NCBI RefSeq assembly: GCF_039525035.1
Contig: NZ_BAAAHE010000044.1
Span: forward strand, 110,891-174,890
From: Sporichthya brevicatena
GTDB lineage: Bacteria > Actinomycetota > Actinomycetes > Sporichthyales > Sporichthyaceae
Length of the DNA stretch: 64,000 nucleotides
Direction of reading: 5' to 3'
Below the pieces are notes generated by a model. The model made no database searches and was not told the DNA's origin. It worked only from the letters and a program-made list of their open reading frames with translations. Both the position numbers and the translations under genes were made by a program. This document shows, piece after piece, positions 1 to 8,458 of the stretch (positions are counted from its first letter, which is position 1; each line of letters starts with the position of its first letter).

Positions 1-1674
1 GGCCGGGCCGCCGGGGTGAACCCGTCCGACGCGGTCGGGAACTCCGCCTCCGGCACGAACACGCAGGAGGCCGGGGTCGACGAGGCGGACCTGGCGAAGA
101 CCGACGGCCGCCTGCTCGTGACCGTGCGTGACCGCAGCCTGGTCGTCATGGACGTCGCCGGGAAGGTCCCCCAGCGGCTCGGGTCGGTCCGTCTGACCGG
201 CCAGCGGGCGCTGGAACTGCTGCTGGCCGGCGACCGGGCCGTCGTGATCGGCACCGCGGACTCCCGGGAGCGCTACCTCGACGACGAGGCCGGGGCGCGC
301 AGCCGCGGGGCGGCGGCGCTGACGACGCTGTCGGTCGTCGACCTCTCCGACCCCGCCCGCCCGCGCGTCGTGAGCACCGAGGAGATCACCGCCCGCTACC
401 TGTCGGCGCGGATGACCGGCGACACGGTCCGGGTGGTCCTTTCCAGCACCCCGGACGTCCTGCGCGGCCTCGGCGGCGTGGCCGACGGGTGGCGCGGGCG
501 CGACGACAGCGGCCTGGAGGCCGCCCGCGAGCGCCTGGCCCGCGTCCCTGGCGAGGACTGGCTCCCGATGCGCCGCCACGTCGACCGCGAGGCCCGGTCG
601 GTCTCGGAGTCCCCGCTGCTGGACTGCTCGGACGTCCGGTACCCGGTCACCGACTCCGGGCTGGACCTGCTGACCGTCCTGTCCCTCGACACCGGACTCG
701 ACGACGCGATCGAGCAGGCGGCCGCGACCGCGCTCGTCGGCAGCGGCGACCTCGTCTACGCGACGGCCGAGAAGCTGTTCGTCGCCACCACCGACGGCGG
801 CTGGAACGACGGGTGGGACGAGTTCCGCGGCCGCCGCGGCGGCGTGACCACACGCGTGCACTCGTTCGACATCACCGGCGCCGGCGCGGAGTACCTCGCC
901 AGCGGCCGGGTCGACGGCTACCTCTACGGCCGGTGGGCGATGTCCGAGTCCGACGGCCTGCTGCGGATGGTCACGACCAGCACCGCTCCCTGGCGGCGTG
1001 GGGGCAGCACGGAGACCGGGGTCGTCGTCCTCGACACCGACGGCAAGCGCATGCGCGAGATCGGGCGCGTCGACGGGATGGGGCTGACCGAGACCGTCCG
1101 CGCGGTGCGGTGGTTCGACGACGTCGCGGCGATCGTGACGTTCCGTCAGACGGACCCGCTGTACCTGGTCGACCTCTCGCGACCGGAGAGCCCGCGGGTG
1201 CGCGGCGAGCTGAAGATCCCGGGCTACTCCGCCTACCTGCACCCGATCGGGGACCACCGGCTCCTCGGCGTCGGGCAGGACGGCGACAACTGGGGCGCGA
1301 ACGGAGGTCTGCAGGTGTCGAACTTCGACATCCTCGACCTGGCGGACCCGCGGCGCACCGACGCGCTCGGGTTCGGCCCGGGCACCTCGTCACCGGTCGA
1401 GCAGGACCCGCGCGGATTCGTGTACCTGCCGAGCGAGTCGCTCGCGGTGCTGCCGGTCTTCTCCTACCGGGAGGGCCGCAACGGGCTCGCGGCGATCGGC
1501 GTGACCGACAACGGCCGCCTGCGCAAGGTGGCGACCTGGTACGACTCCGACCGTCGGCGGGTGATCAAGGTGATGCCCATCGGCGGCGGCCGGATCGTCG
1601 CTCTCGACCACGAGGGGGTTCGGATCTTCGACGCGGAGTCACTCCGCCTGCACGGCTCGGCGTACTACCGCTGA
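1..1674 (+). CDS. Secreted beta-propeller domain protein, 5' end outside window
   Basis: The reading frame is open from the first base, so the N-terminus, including any signal peptide, lies upstream. The visible part of about 557 residues matches the family of secreted proteins with a C-terminal beta-propeller (Pfam Beta_propel type). The block GTNTQEAGVDEADLAK near the start and the segment around IPGYSAYLHP recur almost unchanged in the next gene, so the two are tandem paralogues. Repeated LSVVDLSDPARPRVV-like strands fit propeller blades. No catalytic motif is visible. A GTG at base 16 could be read as a start, but alignment with the paralogue shows it is internal. Function is unknown; an extracellular binding role is inferred. 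Confidence 0.85.
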   Translation, partial: GRAAGVNPSDAVGNSASGTNTQEAGVDEADLAKTDGRLLVTVRDRSLVVMDVAGKVPQRLGSVRLTGQRALELLLAGDRAVVIGTADSRERYLDDEAGARSRGAAALTTLSVVDLSDPARPRVVSTEEITARYLSARMTGDTVRVVLSSTPDVLRGLGGVADGWRGRDDSGLEAARERLARVPGEDWLPMRRHVDREARSVSESPLLDCSDVRYPVTDSGLDLLTVLSLDTGLDDAIEQAAATALVGSGDLVYATAEKLFVATTDGGWNDGWDEFRGRRGGVTTRVHSFDITGAGAEYLASGRVDGYLYGRWAMSESDGLLRMVTTSTAPWRRGGSTETGVVVLDTDGKRMREIGRVDGMGLTETVRAVRWFDDVAAIVTFRQTDPLYLVDLSRPESPRVRGELKIPGYSAYLHPIGDHRLLGVGQDGDNWGANGGLQVSNFDILDLADPRRTDALGFGPGTSSPVEQDPRGFVYLPSESLAVLPVFSYREGRNGLAAIGVTDNGRLRKVATWYDSDRRRVIKVMPIGGGRIVALDHEGVRIFDAESLRLHGSAYYR

Positions 1675-1771
1675 GCCCCGGTCGCGAGGGGGCCGTCTGC
1701 ACCGGCGGTCCTCGCGCAAAGACCGGCGAAAACAGCTGACGAGCACGCACACACATTGAGACGGTGGGGAC

Positions 1772-3844
1772 ATGAGCGGTCGAACCGGCACGCGTACGAC
1801 GAAGACACGCAGATCTCCGGCCCGGGCGGTCCGCGCCACGGCCGGCACGGGGGCGGCGCTCGCCCTCGTCCTGGGCTACGGCACGGTCACCGGCGGGGTG
1901 GGGCACGCCGCGGCCGACGAGCTGCCGCGATTCAGCGACTGCAACGAGTTCACGAAGTACATGCGCTCGACCGCGGAGTCCGAGGTCACCGCGTACGGCC
2001 TCGGCGGCGGGCCGATGATGTACAAGACCGCGCCGATGACCGCCGAGGGTGACGCGTCGCGCGCCGGGGCGGCTCCGAGCGCCGCCGTCGGCAACGGCCC
2101 GACCGGGACCAACACCCAGGAGCGCGGGGTCGACGAGCCCGACATCGCGAAGATCCAGGGAAAGCGCGTCCTCAGCCTGGTGAACGGCAAGCTCACCGTC
2201 GTCGACGCCGCGGGGCGCAAGCCCAAACTGCTCTCGACCCACACGTTCGCGGAGAACGAGTACCCGAACGAGCTGTTCGTCCTCGACAGGAACCGCGTGA
2301 TGGTGCTCGGCACCGGCTGGAAGCAGCACGACGCGGTGGACTCCCCGGCCGGCAAGCGCGCCCCCGGCTTCGCGCCCGGCCCGTACCGGCCGGCCGAGTC
2401 CTACGTCGTGCTGACCGTGCTGGACCTGTCTCAGCCGACCCGGCCGAAGTTGGTCCGCACCGAGAGGATCACCGGCTCCTACGTCACCGGCCGGCTCACC
2501 GACGGCGTCGCGCGGATCGTGCTGACCAGCCAGCCGCGGATCGCGTTCAGCACCCCGCGCGAGGGTGAGCCCGAGACGCTGGCGCTGGCCCGCAACCGCA
2601 AGGCCGTCCGCGACGCGAAGGCCGAGGACTTCCTGCCCGAGCGCACGGTCCTCGACCAGGCCGGCAAGGTCGTCCGCTCCGGCCCGCTGATGGACTGCGG
2701 GGCCGTCCGGCACCCGTCGGTCCGCTCCGGGCTGGGCATCATCTCGGTCCTCACCCTCGACACCGCCGACGGCGGAGCCCGGCTCGAGCGGGGCAAGGCC
2801 GCAGGCGTCGTCAGCAACGGCGACCTCGTCTACAGCTCGACCGACCGCCTCTACGTCGCCACGACCGACGGCGGCTGGAACTCCCCGCGCCCGGTCGACT
2901 CGCGCCGTCCGCGCGAGCAGGAGATGCGGACCCGGATCCACGCGTTCGACGTGACCGGCCGCAACGACAGCCCGTACGTCGCGACGGGTTCAGTACCGGG
3001 CTTCCTCCTCGGCCGCTGGGCGCTCTCGGAGTTCCAGGGCAAGCTCCGCGTCGCCACCACGACCGGGCAGCCGTGGGCACCGCCGGAGGAGACCCCGAAC
3101 TCGCAGTCGAGCGTCGTGGTCCTCGCCGAGCGCGGCGACGAGCTGCGGAAGATCGGCTCGGTCTCCGGCCTCGGCAAGGGCGAGACGATCCGCGCCGTCC
3201 GCTGGTTCGACGACATCGCCGCGATCGTGACGTTCCGTCAGACCGATCCGCTGTACCTCGTCGACCTCGCCGACCCGGCCCACCCGGCCGTGCGCGGCGA
3301 GCTGAAGATCCCGGGCTACTCCGCCTACCTCCACCCGGTCGGTGGGGACCGCCTGCTCGGCGTCGGGCAGGACGCCGACTCGACCGGCCGCGTCACCGGC
3401 CTGCAGGTCTCGTCGTTCGACCTGCGCAACCTGGCGAAGCCGACCCGCACCGCCGCGCTCGGCTACGGCCGCGGCTGGACCGACGTCGAGCACGACTCCC
3501 GGGCGTTCACCTACCTGCCCGGCCGTCGCCTCGCGGTGCTGCCGGCGTACGTGACGCAGAAGGTCCCGTGCCCGCCGGACGCCCAGTGCTTCGCCGCCGA
3601 CGGGCGCCCGGGCTTCGTCGGGGAGATCCAGGTCCCCGCCGCTCTCGGCATTCGGGTCGGCGCCGACGGCACGCTCCGCAAGGCCGGGAAGTTCGTCGCG
3701 GACTCCGCCATCCTGCGCGTCCTCCCGGTCGGCGACCGCCTCGTCGCGATCACCGGGAACGCCGTCGTCCTCCTCGACCCGGACACCTTCTCCCCGACCG
3801 GGTCGGTCCGCACGGCCCCGGACGAGGCCAAGCCCACGCGCTGA
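1772..3844 (+). CDS. Secreted beta-propeller domain protein (tandem paralogue)
   Basis: 690 residues. An Arg/Thr-rich N-terminus is followed by a hydrophobic stretch (about 27-46) and an Ala-rich cleavage region (GHAAADE), a clear signal peptide. The block GTNTQERGVDEPDIAK (about residue 111) opens the propeller domain, which ends near the C-terminus. Four Cys are likely disulfide formers: one in SDCNEF near the mature N-terminus, one in DCGAVR, and a pair in PCPPDAQC that the first copy lacks. The ATG follows GGTGGGGAC, a usable ribosome site. It lies 97 bases after the first paralogue and is probably co-transcribed. Ligand and function are unknown. Confidence 0.88.
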   Translation: MSGRTGTRTTKTRRSPARAVRATAGTGAALALVLGYGTVTGGVGHAAADELPRFSDCNEFTKYMRSTAESEVTAYGLGGGPMMYKTAPMTAEGDASRAGAAPSAAVGNGPTGTNTQERGVDEPDIAKIQGKRVLSLVNGKLTVVDAAGRKPKLLSTHTFAENEYPNELFVLDRNRVMVLGTGWKQHDAVDSPAGKRAPGFAPGPYRPAESYVVLTVLDLSQPTRPKLVRTERITGSYVTGRLTDGVARIVLTSQPRIAFSTPREGEPETLALARNRKAVRDAKAEDFLPERTVLDQAGKVVRSGPLMDCGAVRHPSVRSGLGIISVLTLDTADGGARLERGKAAGVVSNGDLVYSSTDRLYVATTDGGWNSPRPVDSRRPREQEMRTRIHAFDVTGRNDSPYVATGSVPGFLLGRWALSEFQGKLRVATTTGQPWAPPEETPNSQSSVVVLAERGDELRKIGSVSGLGKGETIRAVRWFDDIAAIVTFRQTDPLYLVDLADPAHPAVRGELKIPGYSAYLHPVGGDRLLGVGQDADSTGRVTGLQVSSFDLRNLAKPTRTAALGYGRGWTDVEHDSRAFTYLPGRRLAVLPAYVTQKVPCPPDAQCFAADGRPGFVGEIQVPAALGIRVGADGTLRKAGKFVADSAILRVLPVGDRLVAITGNAVVLLDPDTFSPTGSVRTAPDEAKPTR

Positions 3845-3861
3845 CGCACTTCACCAGCTGC

Positions 3862-3902
3862 ACCCCTGCTTCACCGCCCGGCCCGGCCGGTGAAGCAGGG
3901 GT
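3862..3902. terminator. Strong hairpin after the beta-propeller pair
   Basis: A perfect 15-bp inverted repeat (arms ACCCCTGCTTCACCG at 3862-3876 and its complement at 3888-3902) encloses an 11-base GC loop. It starts 17 bases after the beta-propeller stop and ends 32 bases before the next start. No T-run follows, as is common for actinobacterial terminators. It is inferred to terminate the propeller operon. Confidence 0.7.
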
Positions 3903-3934
3903 ACGGCCAGTGAAGGCGGGGTGGGGACGGCAGG

Positions 3935-5164
3935 ATGCTCGGCGTGGCGACGCGATCCTGGGTGCCGGTGCCGGAGGGCTCGGACTTCCCGCTCCAGAAC
4001 CTGCCGTTCGGGGTGTTCTCGCGGCCCGGTGCGGAGCCCCGCTGCGGGGTGGCGATCGGGGACTTCGTCCTCGACCTCGCGCCGGTGTTCGGTGACCCGG
4101 CCTTCGGCGAGCCGTCGCTCAACCGGTTCCTGGCGGCGGGACGGGATCGCTGGGACGAGGTCCGGCGGGCGCTGACGTCGTTCCTGTCCGACCCGTCGCA
4201 CGCGATCGACGTCGAGCCGCACCTGATCCCGCGGTCCGCGGTGACCCTGCATCTGCCGTTGGAGGTCGCGGACTACGTCGACTTCTACGCCTCGGAGCAC
4301 CACGCGACGAACGTCGGGCGCATGTTCCGGCCGGGCGGCGAGCCGCTGACGCCGAACTGGAAGCACCTGCCGATCGGCTACCACGGCCGGGCGGGGACGG
4401 TGGTGGTGTCGGACACCGACATCGTCCGCCCCTGCGGGCAGCGGCGGTCGGCGGAGGGCCCGCCGACGTTCGGACCGACCCAGCGCCTCGACATCGAGGC
4501 CGAGGTCGGGTTCGTCGTCGGGGTCGGCACGGCGATGGGGACGCGGGTGCCGGTCGAGGACTTCCCCGAGCACGTCTTCGGCGTCGTGCTGCTCAACGAC
4601 TGGTCCGCCCGGGACGTGCAGCAGTGGGAGGCCCAGCCGCTCGGGCCGTTCCTCGGCAAGTCCTTCGCGACGTCGATCTCGCCGTGGGTGGTGCCGCTCG
4701 CGGCACTGGAGCACGCGCTCGTCGACGCACCGGCTCCCGACCCGGAGCCGCTGCCCTACCTGCGGACCCCCGGACCCAGCGGTCTCGACATCGCGCTGGA
4801 GATCGAGATCGACGGCACGGTGGTCTCCCGGCCGTCGTTCGCCGACATGTACTGGACCGCCCCGCAGCAGTTGGCGCACCTGACCGTGAACGGGGCGTCG
4901 CTGCGGACCGGAGACCTCTTCGCCTCCGGCACCGTGTCCGGACCGGAGCGGGAGCAGCGCGGCTGCCTGCTCGAGCTGAGCTGGAACGGCACCGAGCCGA
5001 TCCGTCTCGCTGACGGGTCCTCACGCACGTTCCTCGCCGACGGGGACACCGTGACGATCCGCGGCACCGCGCCCGGGGCGGACGGTGTCCGCATCGGGTT
5101 CGGTGAGCTCAGAGGAACCGTGCTGCCAGCGTCTCCAGCCGGGCGCGGTACTCCGGCCAGGTGA
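3935..5164 (+). CDS. fahA: Fumarylacetoacetase
   Basis: 409 residues, the normal length for bacterial fumarylacetoacetase, the last step of tyrosine/homogentisate breakdown (fumarylacetoacetate to fumarate and acetoacetate). The N-terminal SH3-like domain (about 1-100) is followed by the catalytic FAH domain with metal-binding acidic residues in DIEAEVGFVVG and NDWSARDVQQWE, then GPFLGKSFATSISPW. The GTG three codons downstream (VATRSWVP) is an alternative start. The homogentisate dioxygenase and maleylacetoacetate isomerase partners are not in the window. Its last 56 bases overlap the 3' end of the convergent DinB-like gene. Confidence 0.93.
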   Translation: MLGVATRSWVPVPEGSDFPLQNLPFGVFSRPGAEPRCGVAIGDFVLDLAPVFGDPAFGEPSLNRFLAAGRDRWDEVRRALTSFLSDPSHAIDVEPHLIPRSAVTLHLPLEVADYVDFYASEHHATNVGRMFRPGGEPLTPNWKHLPIGYHGRAGTVVVSDTDIVRPCGQRRSAEGPPTFGPTQRLDIEAEVGFVVGVGTAMGTRVPVEDFPEHVFGVVLLNDWSARDVQQWEAQPLGPFLGKSFATSISPWVVPLAALEHALVDAPAPDPEPLPYLRTPGPSGLDIALEIEIDGTVVSRPSFADMYWTAPQQLAHLTVNGASLRTGDLFASGTVSGPEREQRGCLLELSWNGTEPIRLADGSSRTFLADGDTVTIRGTAPGADGVRIGFGELRGTVLPASPAGRGTPAR

Positions 5165-5693
5165 GGTCGCCGGGCAGGTTACTGTTCCCCGCCCGCAGCC
5201 CGGCCTGACCGTCGATCAGCTCGCGCACGATGTCGATGTGCCCCGCGTGCCGGTTCGCCTCGGCGATCATGTGGACGAGGATCACCTGCAGCGTGACGGG
5301 ATTGCGGTCGCCCCACCACGGCACGTGCCCCGGCGCATCCAGCGGCAGCTCGGTGATCGTCGCGTCCGAGATCTCGCGCACGCGGCGCCAGAAGGCGATG
5401 ATTTCCTCCTTCGACTCGGACTCGGTGGCAAACATGTCCGCGTTGGGTTCGGCGTCGTCGTCGTACCACGGCAGTGTGATGTCGGTGGCCCGGCCGAACG
5501 TCCAGCCGAAGTAGCCGAGCTCGACGCAGGCCAGGTGCTTCGCCACGCCCAGAACGTTGGTGCCGGTCGGGGTCAGGGGGCGCCGGGCGTCGTACTCGGA
5601 GAGGTCCTCGAGCTTCCACAGCACGGCGTCCCGCACGCCCGTGAAGTACCTGTGCAGGACAGTCTTGGGCTCGTTCAGGGGATTCTCGGCCAT
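5109..5693 (-). CDS. DinB-family (DUF664-like) four-helix protein
   Basis: 194 residues starting at the ATG of MAENPLNEPKTVLHRYF, preceded by GGTGAGGAC. The DinB/YfiT-like metal-binding fold is shown by His in GVAKHLACVELGYFGW and the HxxH-like pair in NRHAGHIDIVREL. Relatives are thiol-dependent transferases or isomerases using mycothiol or bacillithiol; the substrate here is unknown. It is transcribed divergently from the TipA-like MerR regulator, with 83 bases between starts, so that regulator may influence it. A longer reading frame continues upstream of this ATG, but it is antisense to the MerR gene and lacks family similarity. Confidence 0.85.
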   Translation of the reverse strand: MAENPLNEPKTVLHRYFTGVRDAVLWKLEDLSEYDARRPLTPTGTNVLGVAKHLACVELGYFGWTFGRATDITLPWYDDDAEPNADMFATESESKEEIIAFWRRVREISDATITELPLDAPGHVPWWGDRNPVTLQVILVHMIAEANRHAGHIDIVRELIDGQAGLRAGNSNLPGDLTWPEYRARLETLAARFL

Positions 5694-5739
5694 GTCCTCA
5701 CCCTGCCACCGGCCACCGACAGACACACCTCGAAATGGC

Positions 5740-5770
5740 TTGACCCTCACGTCGCGGGAGGCTTCAGGAT
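5740..5770 (+). promoter_or_regulatory. MerR-type promoter/operator of the TipA-like gene
   Basis: TTGACC (5740-5745) and CAGGAT (5765-5770) are separated by 19 bases, the over-long spacer typical of MerR-activated promoters. The spacer holds an imperfect inverted repeat, CCTCACGTCGCGGGAGG. The GTG start of the regulator lies 7 bases after the -10, so the transcript may be nearly leaderless. Autoregulation is inferred from how MerR and TipA families work. Confidence 0.6.
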
Positions 5771-5776
5771 CGAGCC

Positions 5777-6535
5777 GTGGACGGATACACGGTCGGCGAG
5801 GTGGCCAAGCTCGCGCACATCTCGGTGCGCGCGCTGCACCACTACGACGAGCTGGGGCTGCTGACTCCGGCGGGGCGCTCCCCCGCCGGCTACCGGCTCT
5901 ACTCGAACAAGGACCTGCACCGGCTGCAGCAGATCCTCTTCTACCGCGAGCTGGAGTTCTCCCTCGAGGAGATCGCCGCGATGCTCGCCGACCCGGACGT
6001 CGGCGTCGACGACCACCTGCGCCGCCAGCACCGACTGGTGCGCGAACGGCAGGCCCGCAACGCCGCGCTGCTGGCGGCGATCGAGAAGGAGATGGAGGCC
6101 CGGAGCATGGGCATGTCCCTGACACCCGAGGAGCAGTTCGAGATCTTCGGCACGGACAAGATCGCCGAGTACCAGGAGGAGGCGAAACAGAAGTGGGGAG
6201 ACACCGACGCCTGGCGTGAGTCACAGCGCCGATCGGCTCGGTACACGAAGGAGGACTGGATCGAGATCAAGGAGCAGGCCGGAGCGAACATCGAGGGCTT
6301 CCTTGCGGCGATCCGAGCGGGCGAACCGGCCGACGGCCCCGTCGCGATGCAGCTGGCCGAGGAGCACCGGCAGCACCTGATCCGCTGGTTCTACGACTGC
6401 GGCCCGGACATGCACCGTGGGCTCGGCGATCTCTACATCTCCGACCCGCGGTACATGGCGGAGTACGACAAGCTCGCCCCGGGGTTCTCCCACTACGTCC
6501 GGGACGCGTTCCACGCGAACGCCGACCGGCTCTGA
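5777..6535 (+). CDS. MerR-family regulator with TipAS ligand-binding domain
   Basis: 252 residues. The N-terminal winged HTH (YTVGEVAKLAHISVRALHHY, then GLLTPAGRSPAGYRLYS) is typical of MerR. A dimerisation helix (about 75-115) leads to a C-terminal TipAS-type globin-like domain (about 130-252). In Streptomyces TipA this domain binds thiopeptide and other amphipathic antibiotics; the ligand here is unknown. The GTG start fits both the HTH boundary and the upstream MerR-type promoter. It is divergent from the DinB-like gene. Confidence 0.92.
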   Translation: MDGYTVGEVAKLAHISVRALHHYDELGLLTPAGRSPAGYRLYSNKDLHRLQQILFYRELEFSLEEIAAMLADPDVGVDDHLRRQHRLVRERQARNAALLAAIEKEMEARSMGMSLTPEEQFEIFGTDKIAEYQEEAKQKWGDTDAWRESQRRSARYTKEDWIEIKEQAGANIEGFLAAIRAGEPADGPVAMQLAEEHRQHLIRWFYDCGPDMHRGLGDLYISDPRYMAEYDKLAPGFSHYVRDAFHANADRL

Positions 6536-6566
6536 ACGGGGGTTCGGGCATCAGCAGAATTGGCCG

Positions 6567-7388
6567 GTGCCCGAACTGCCTGAGGTCGAGTCCGCCCGCC
6601 GCGTCATCGAGTCCTACGCCCTCGGGCGACGGATCGTCGACGTCGACGACAGCGACACCTACGAGTGCCGTCCGCACTCCCCCGGCCAGATCCGCGACGC
6701 CCTCGTCGGGCGGAAGCTCACCGAGGCCTGCCGGCGCGGGAAGAGCATGTGGTGCCTGACCGGCGGAGTCGGGCGCAGCCGCACCCCCGGCCCGGAGCTC
6801 GGGATCCATCTCGGCATGTCCGGCAAGATCGTCGTCGCCGACCCGAACGGCGCCGAGACCGACGGCGGCGACTACTGGGCCCGTGGCCGGGCTGCCGGCG
6901 ACCACCGCTTCACCCGCTTCGCGCTGCGGTTCGACGACGGCGGGTACCTGCTTCTCGTCGACCCACGCCGGCTCGGCCGCGTTCGTCTCGACCCGCCCCA
7001 CGAGGACCTCGGGCCGGACGCGCAGGGCATCGGCGCCGCGGAGTTCCGCGCGATGCTCGGCCGCAGCGCCGCCCCGGTGAAGGCGCGTCTGCTCGACCAG
7101 CACGCGATCGCCGGCATCGGCAACCTGCTCGCCGACCAGGCGCTCTGGCTCGCGAGGGTCAGCCCGAGACACCCGGCCAAGGAACTGTCCCGCGCCGAGG
7201 CGGACCGGCTCCACAAGGGCGTGCGCAAGGCGATCACCGATGCGATCGCCGGCGGCGGCGTCCACACCCTGTCGGTCATCCCGTACCGGAAGGCCGGGGC
7301 CGAGTGCCCCCGGGACGGGGCACCCATGACCCGCGGCACCGTCGGCGGCCGGACCACCTGGTGGTGCGCGGAGGAGCAGAAACTCTGA
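6567..7388 (+). CDS. Fpg/Nei-family DNA glycosylase-lyase with altered zinc finger
   Basis: 273 residues from GTG. The start gives PELPEVE directly after the initiator, as required for the catalytic N-terminal Pro and Glu. The conserved Lys is in RRGKS, and the H2TH region includes GIGNLLADQALW. Members excise oxidised bases and cut at abasic sites. The C-terminal finger keeps the usual spacing, but the second Cys of each pair is acidic: ECPRD, then 16 residues, then CAEE, instead of CxxC-x16-CxxC. The loop Arg is kept (GGRTTWWC). Zinc binding by this finger is therefore doubtful, while base-excision function remains likely. Confidence 0.9.
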   Translation: MPELPEVESARRVIESYALGRRIVDVDDSDTYECRPHSPGQIRDALVGRKLTEACRRGKSMWCLTGGVGRSRTPGPELGIHLGMSGKIVVADPNGAETDGGDYWARGRAAGDHRFTRFALRFDDGGYLLLVDPRRLGRVRLDPPHEDLGPDAQGIGAAEFRAMLGRSAAPVKARLLDQHAIAGIGNLLADQALWLARVSPRHPAKELSRAEADRLHKGVRKAITDAIAGGGVHTLSVIPYRKAGAECPRDGAPMTRGTVGGRTTWWCAEEQKL

Positions 7389-7394
7389 CGCCTC

Positions 7395-7409
7395 CTGACG
7401 ATGCGTCAG
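7395..7409. terminator. Short hairpin between convergent genes
   Basis: CTGACG-ATG-CGTCAG forms a perfect 6-bp stem between the glycosylase stop and the AttH-like gene, overlapping the latter's stop codon. It is a weak candidate for a shared terminator. Confidence 0.35.
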
Positions 7410-8368
7410 TGAAGCTGGCGGGTGATTCCCTGCTCGAGGAGCCCGAAGCCCTCGACCCCGTCGGCCCGGCGCAGCGAGTGCCACTCGTCGTACGCGCTCA
7501 GCGTCGGGCCGGCCTGCTCGTCCAGACCCATCGGGCACCAGAACGTGCCGTGGCGCTCGACGAGCGAGACCTCGAGCGGGTCGCCCTCCTTGCGGTCGAT
7601 GCGCGTGGACCGGAACAGACCAGCGGCGTCACGGACGATCGTCATACCCGTCACCGGGACGGTGCCGTTCGCGTCGCAGACGTGCCCGATCGTCGCGGTG
7701 TGGCCGTCCTGCCCGAGCAGGCGGATCGCCGAGACCGAGACGTCCGGGAACACCCACATGCAGCCGTAGTACTCCTGCACGCTGGCCGACTCCTCCCGGA
7801 AACCCCAGGTGCGGTCGCGGTAGCCGAAGCCGTCGACCTCCACCGTGCGCCCGTGGACGGTGAGCGTCCCGGTGACCCGCGCGCTGCGCTGGTAGTGGTG
7901 CAACGGGTGCTCGGCGTCGAGGCTGAACGCCTTCGGCGCGGACTCGCCGAGAAAGACCGCGAGCGCGTGGTGCGGGGCGAACGTCAGGCTCCCCGACAGG
8001 CCGGGGCCGTCGACGGTGAAGCCCGTCTGCGGGTCGAAAGTGATCGACTCGCTGTTCCAGGTCGCGAAACCGAGGGACTCGACGACCTCGACGGTCGTGT
8101 TCTCCACCCGCACGCTGACGCGCGCCCGCCGCCCGCCGGCCGCGTTGGGCGAGGCCGACACGTGCATCACGCCGGTGACCCGGCCCGCGGGGTCCCAGAA
8201 GCACAGGAACGCGTTGTCCCGCCACGGCCGCGGGTCGTCCGGGACCTCGGCGTGCAGCGGCTGGGCCAGCGGCCCCCAGTCGGTGTCGCTCGCCGTCCCG
8301 CTCGCCGTCCCGCTCAAGCCGCCCGCCTCCGTCGCCACTGTCCGTCGACCCTGCACTGGAGATGACAT
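7406..8368 (-). CDS. AttH/DUF7064-like lipocalin-type protein
   Basis: Up to 320 residues. The C-terminal half holds VEVDGFGYRDRTWGFRE, the characteristic segment of AttH / carotenoid 1,2-hydratase-like beta-barrel proteins (DUF7064/7065 type), often found with lipid or steroid metabolism genes. No signal peptide is visible and the reaction is unknown. The annotated ATG lies inside a palindromic intergenic repeat, so a later start is likely, for example the GTG at 8338 (VATEAGG); family similarity only begins near DTDWGPLAQPLH. It converges with the DNA glycosylase gene. Confidence 0.75.
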   Translation of the reverse strand: MSSPVQGRRTVATEAGGLSGTASGTASDTDWGPLAQPLHAEVPDDPRPWRDNAFLCFWDPAGRVTGVMHVSASPNAAGGRRARVSVRVENTTVEVVESLGFATWNSESITFDPQTGFTVDGPGLSGSLTFAPHHALAVFLGESAPKAFSLDAEHPLHHYQRSARVTGTLTVHGRTVEVDGFGYRDRTWGFREESASVQEYYGCMWVFPDVSVSAIRLLGQDGHTATIGHVCDANGTVPVTGMTIVRDAAGLFRSTRIDRKEGDPLEVSLVERHGTFWCPMGLDEQAGPTLSAYDEWHSLRRADGVEGFGLLEQGITRQLH

Positions 8369-8400
8369 CTCCAGTGCAGGTCGGTGGAGATGTCATCTCC
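8350..8400. repeat. Palindromic repeat, GGAGATGWCATCTCC family (2 copies)
   Basis: A 31-bp perfect palindrome at 8350-8380 has GGAGATGACATCTCC at its core (8358-8372). A second core in the opposite sense, GGAGATGTCATCTCC, follows at 8386-8400, 28 bases on. The same 27-base palindrome recurs at 57114-57140 in a longer array. It lies downstream of gatB (58 bases from its stop) and overlaps the annotated start of the AttH-like gene. It could serve as a terminator or a protein-binding site. Confidence 0.85.
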
Positions 8401-8458
8401 AAGGTGTCTGGACAGGTTATATGGACACGGCGTCCGGCACTAGGGCGGAGCGGGGCCG

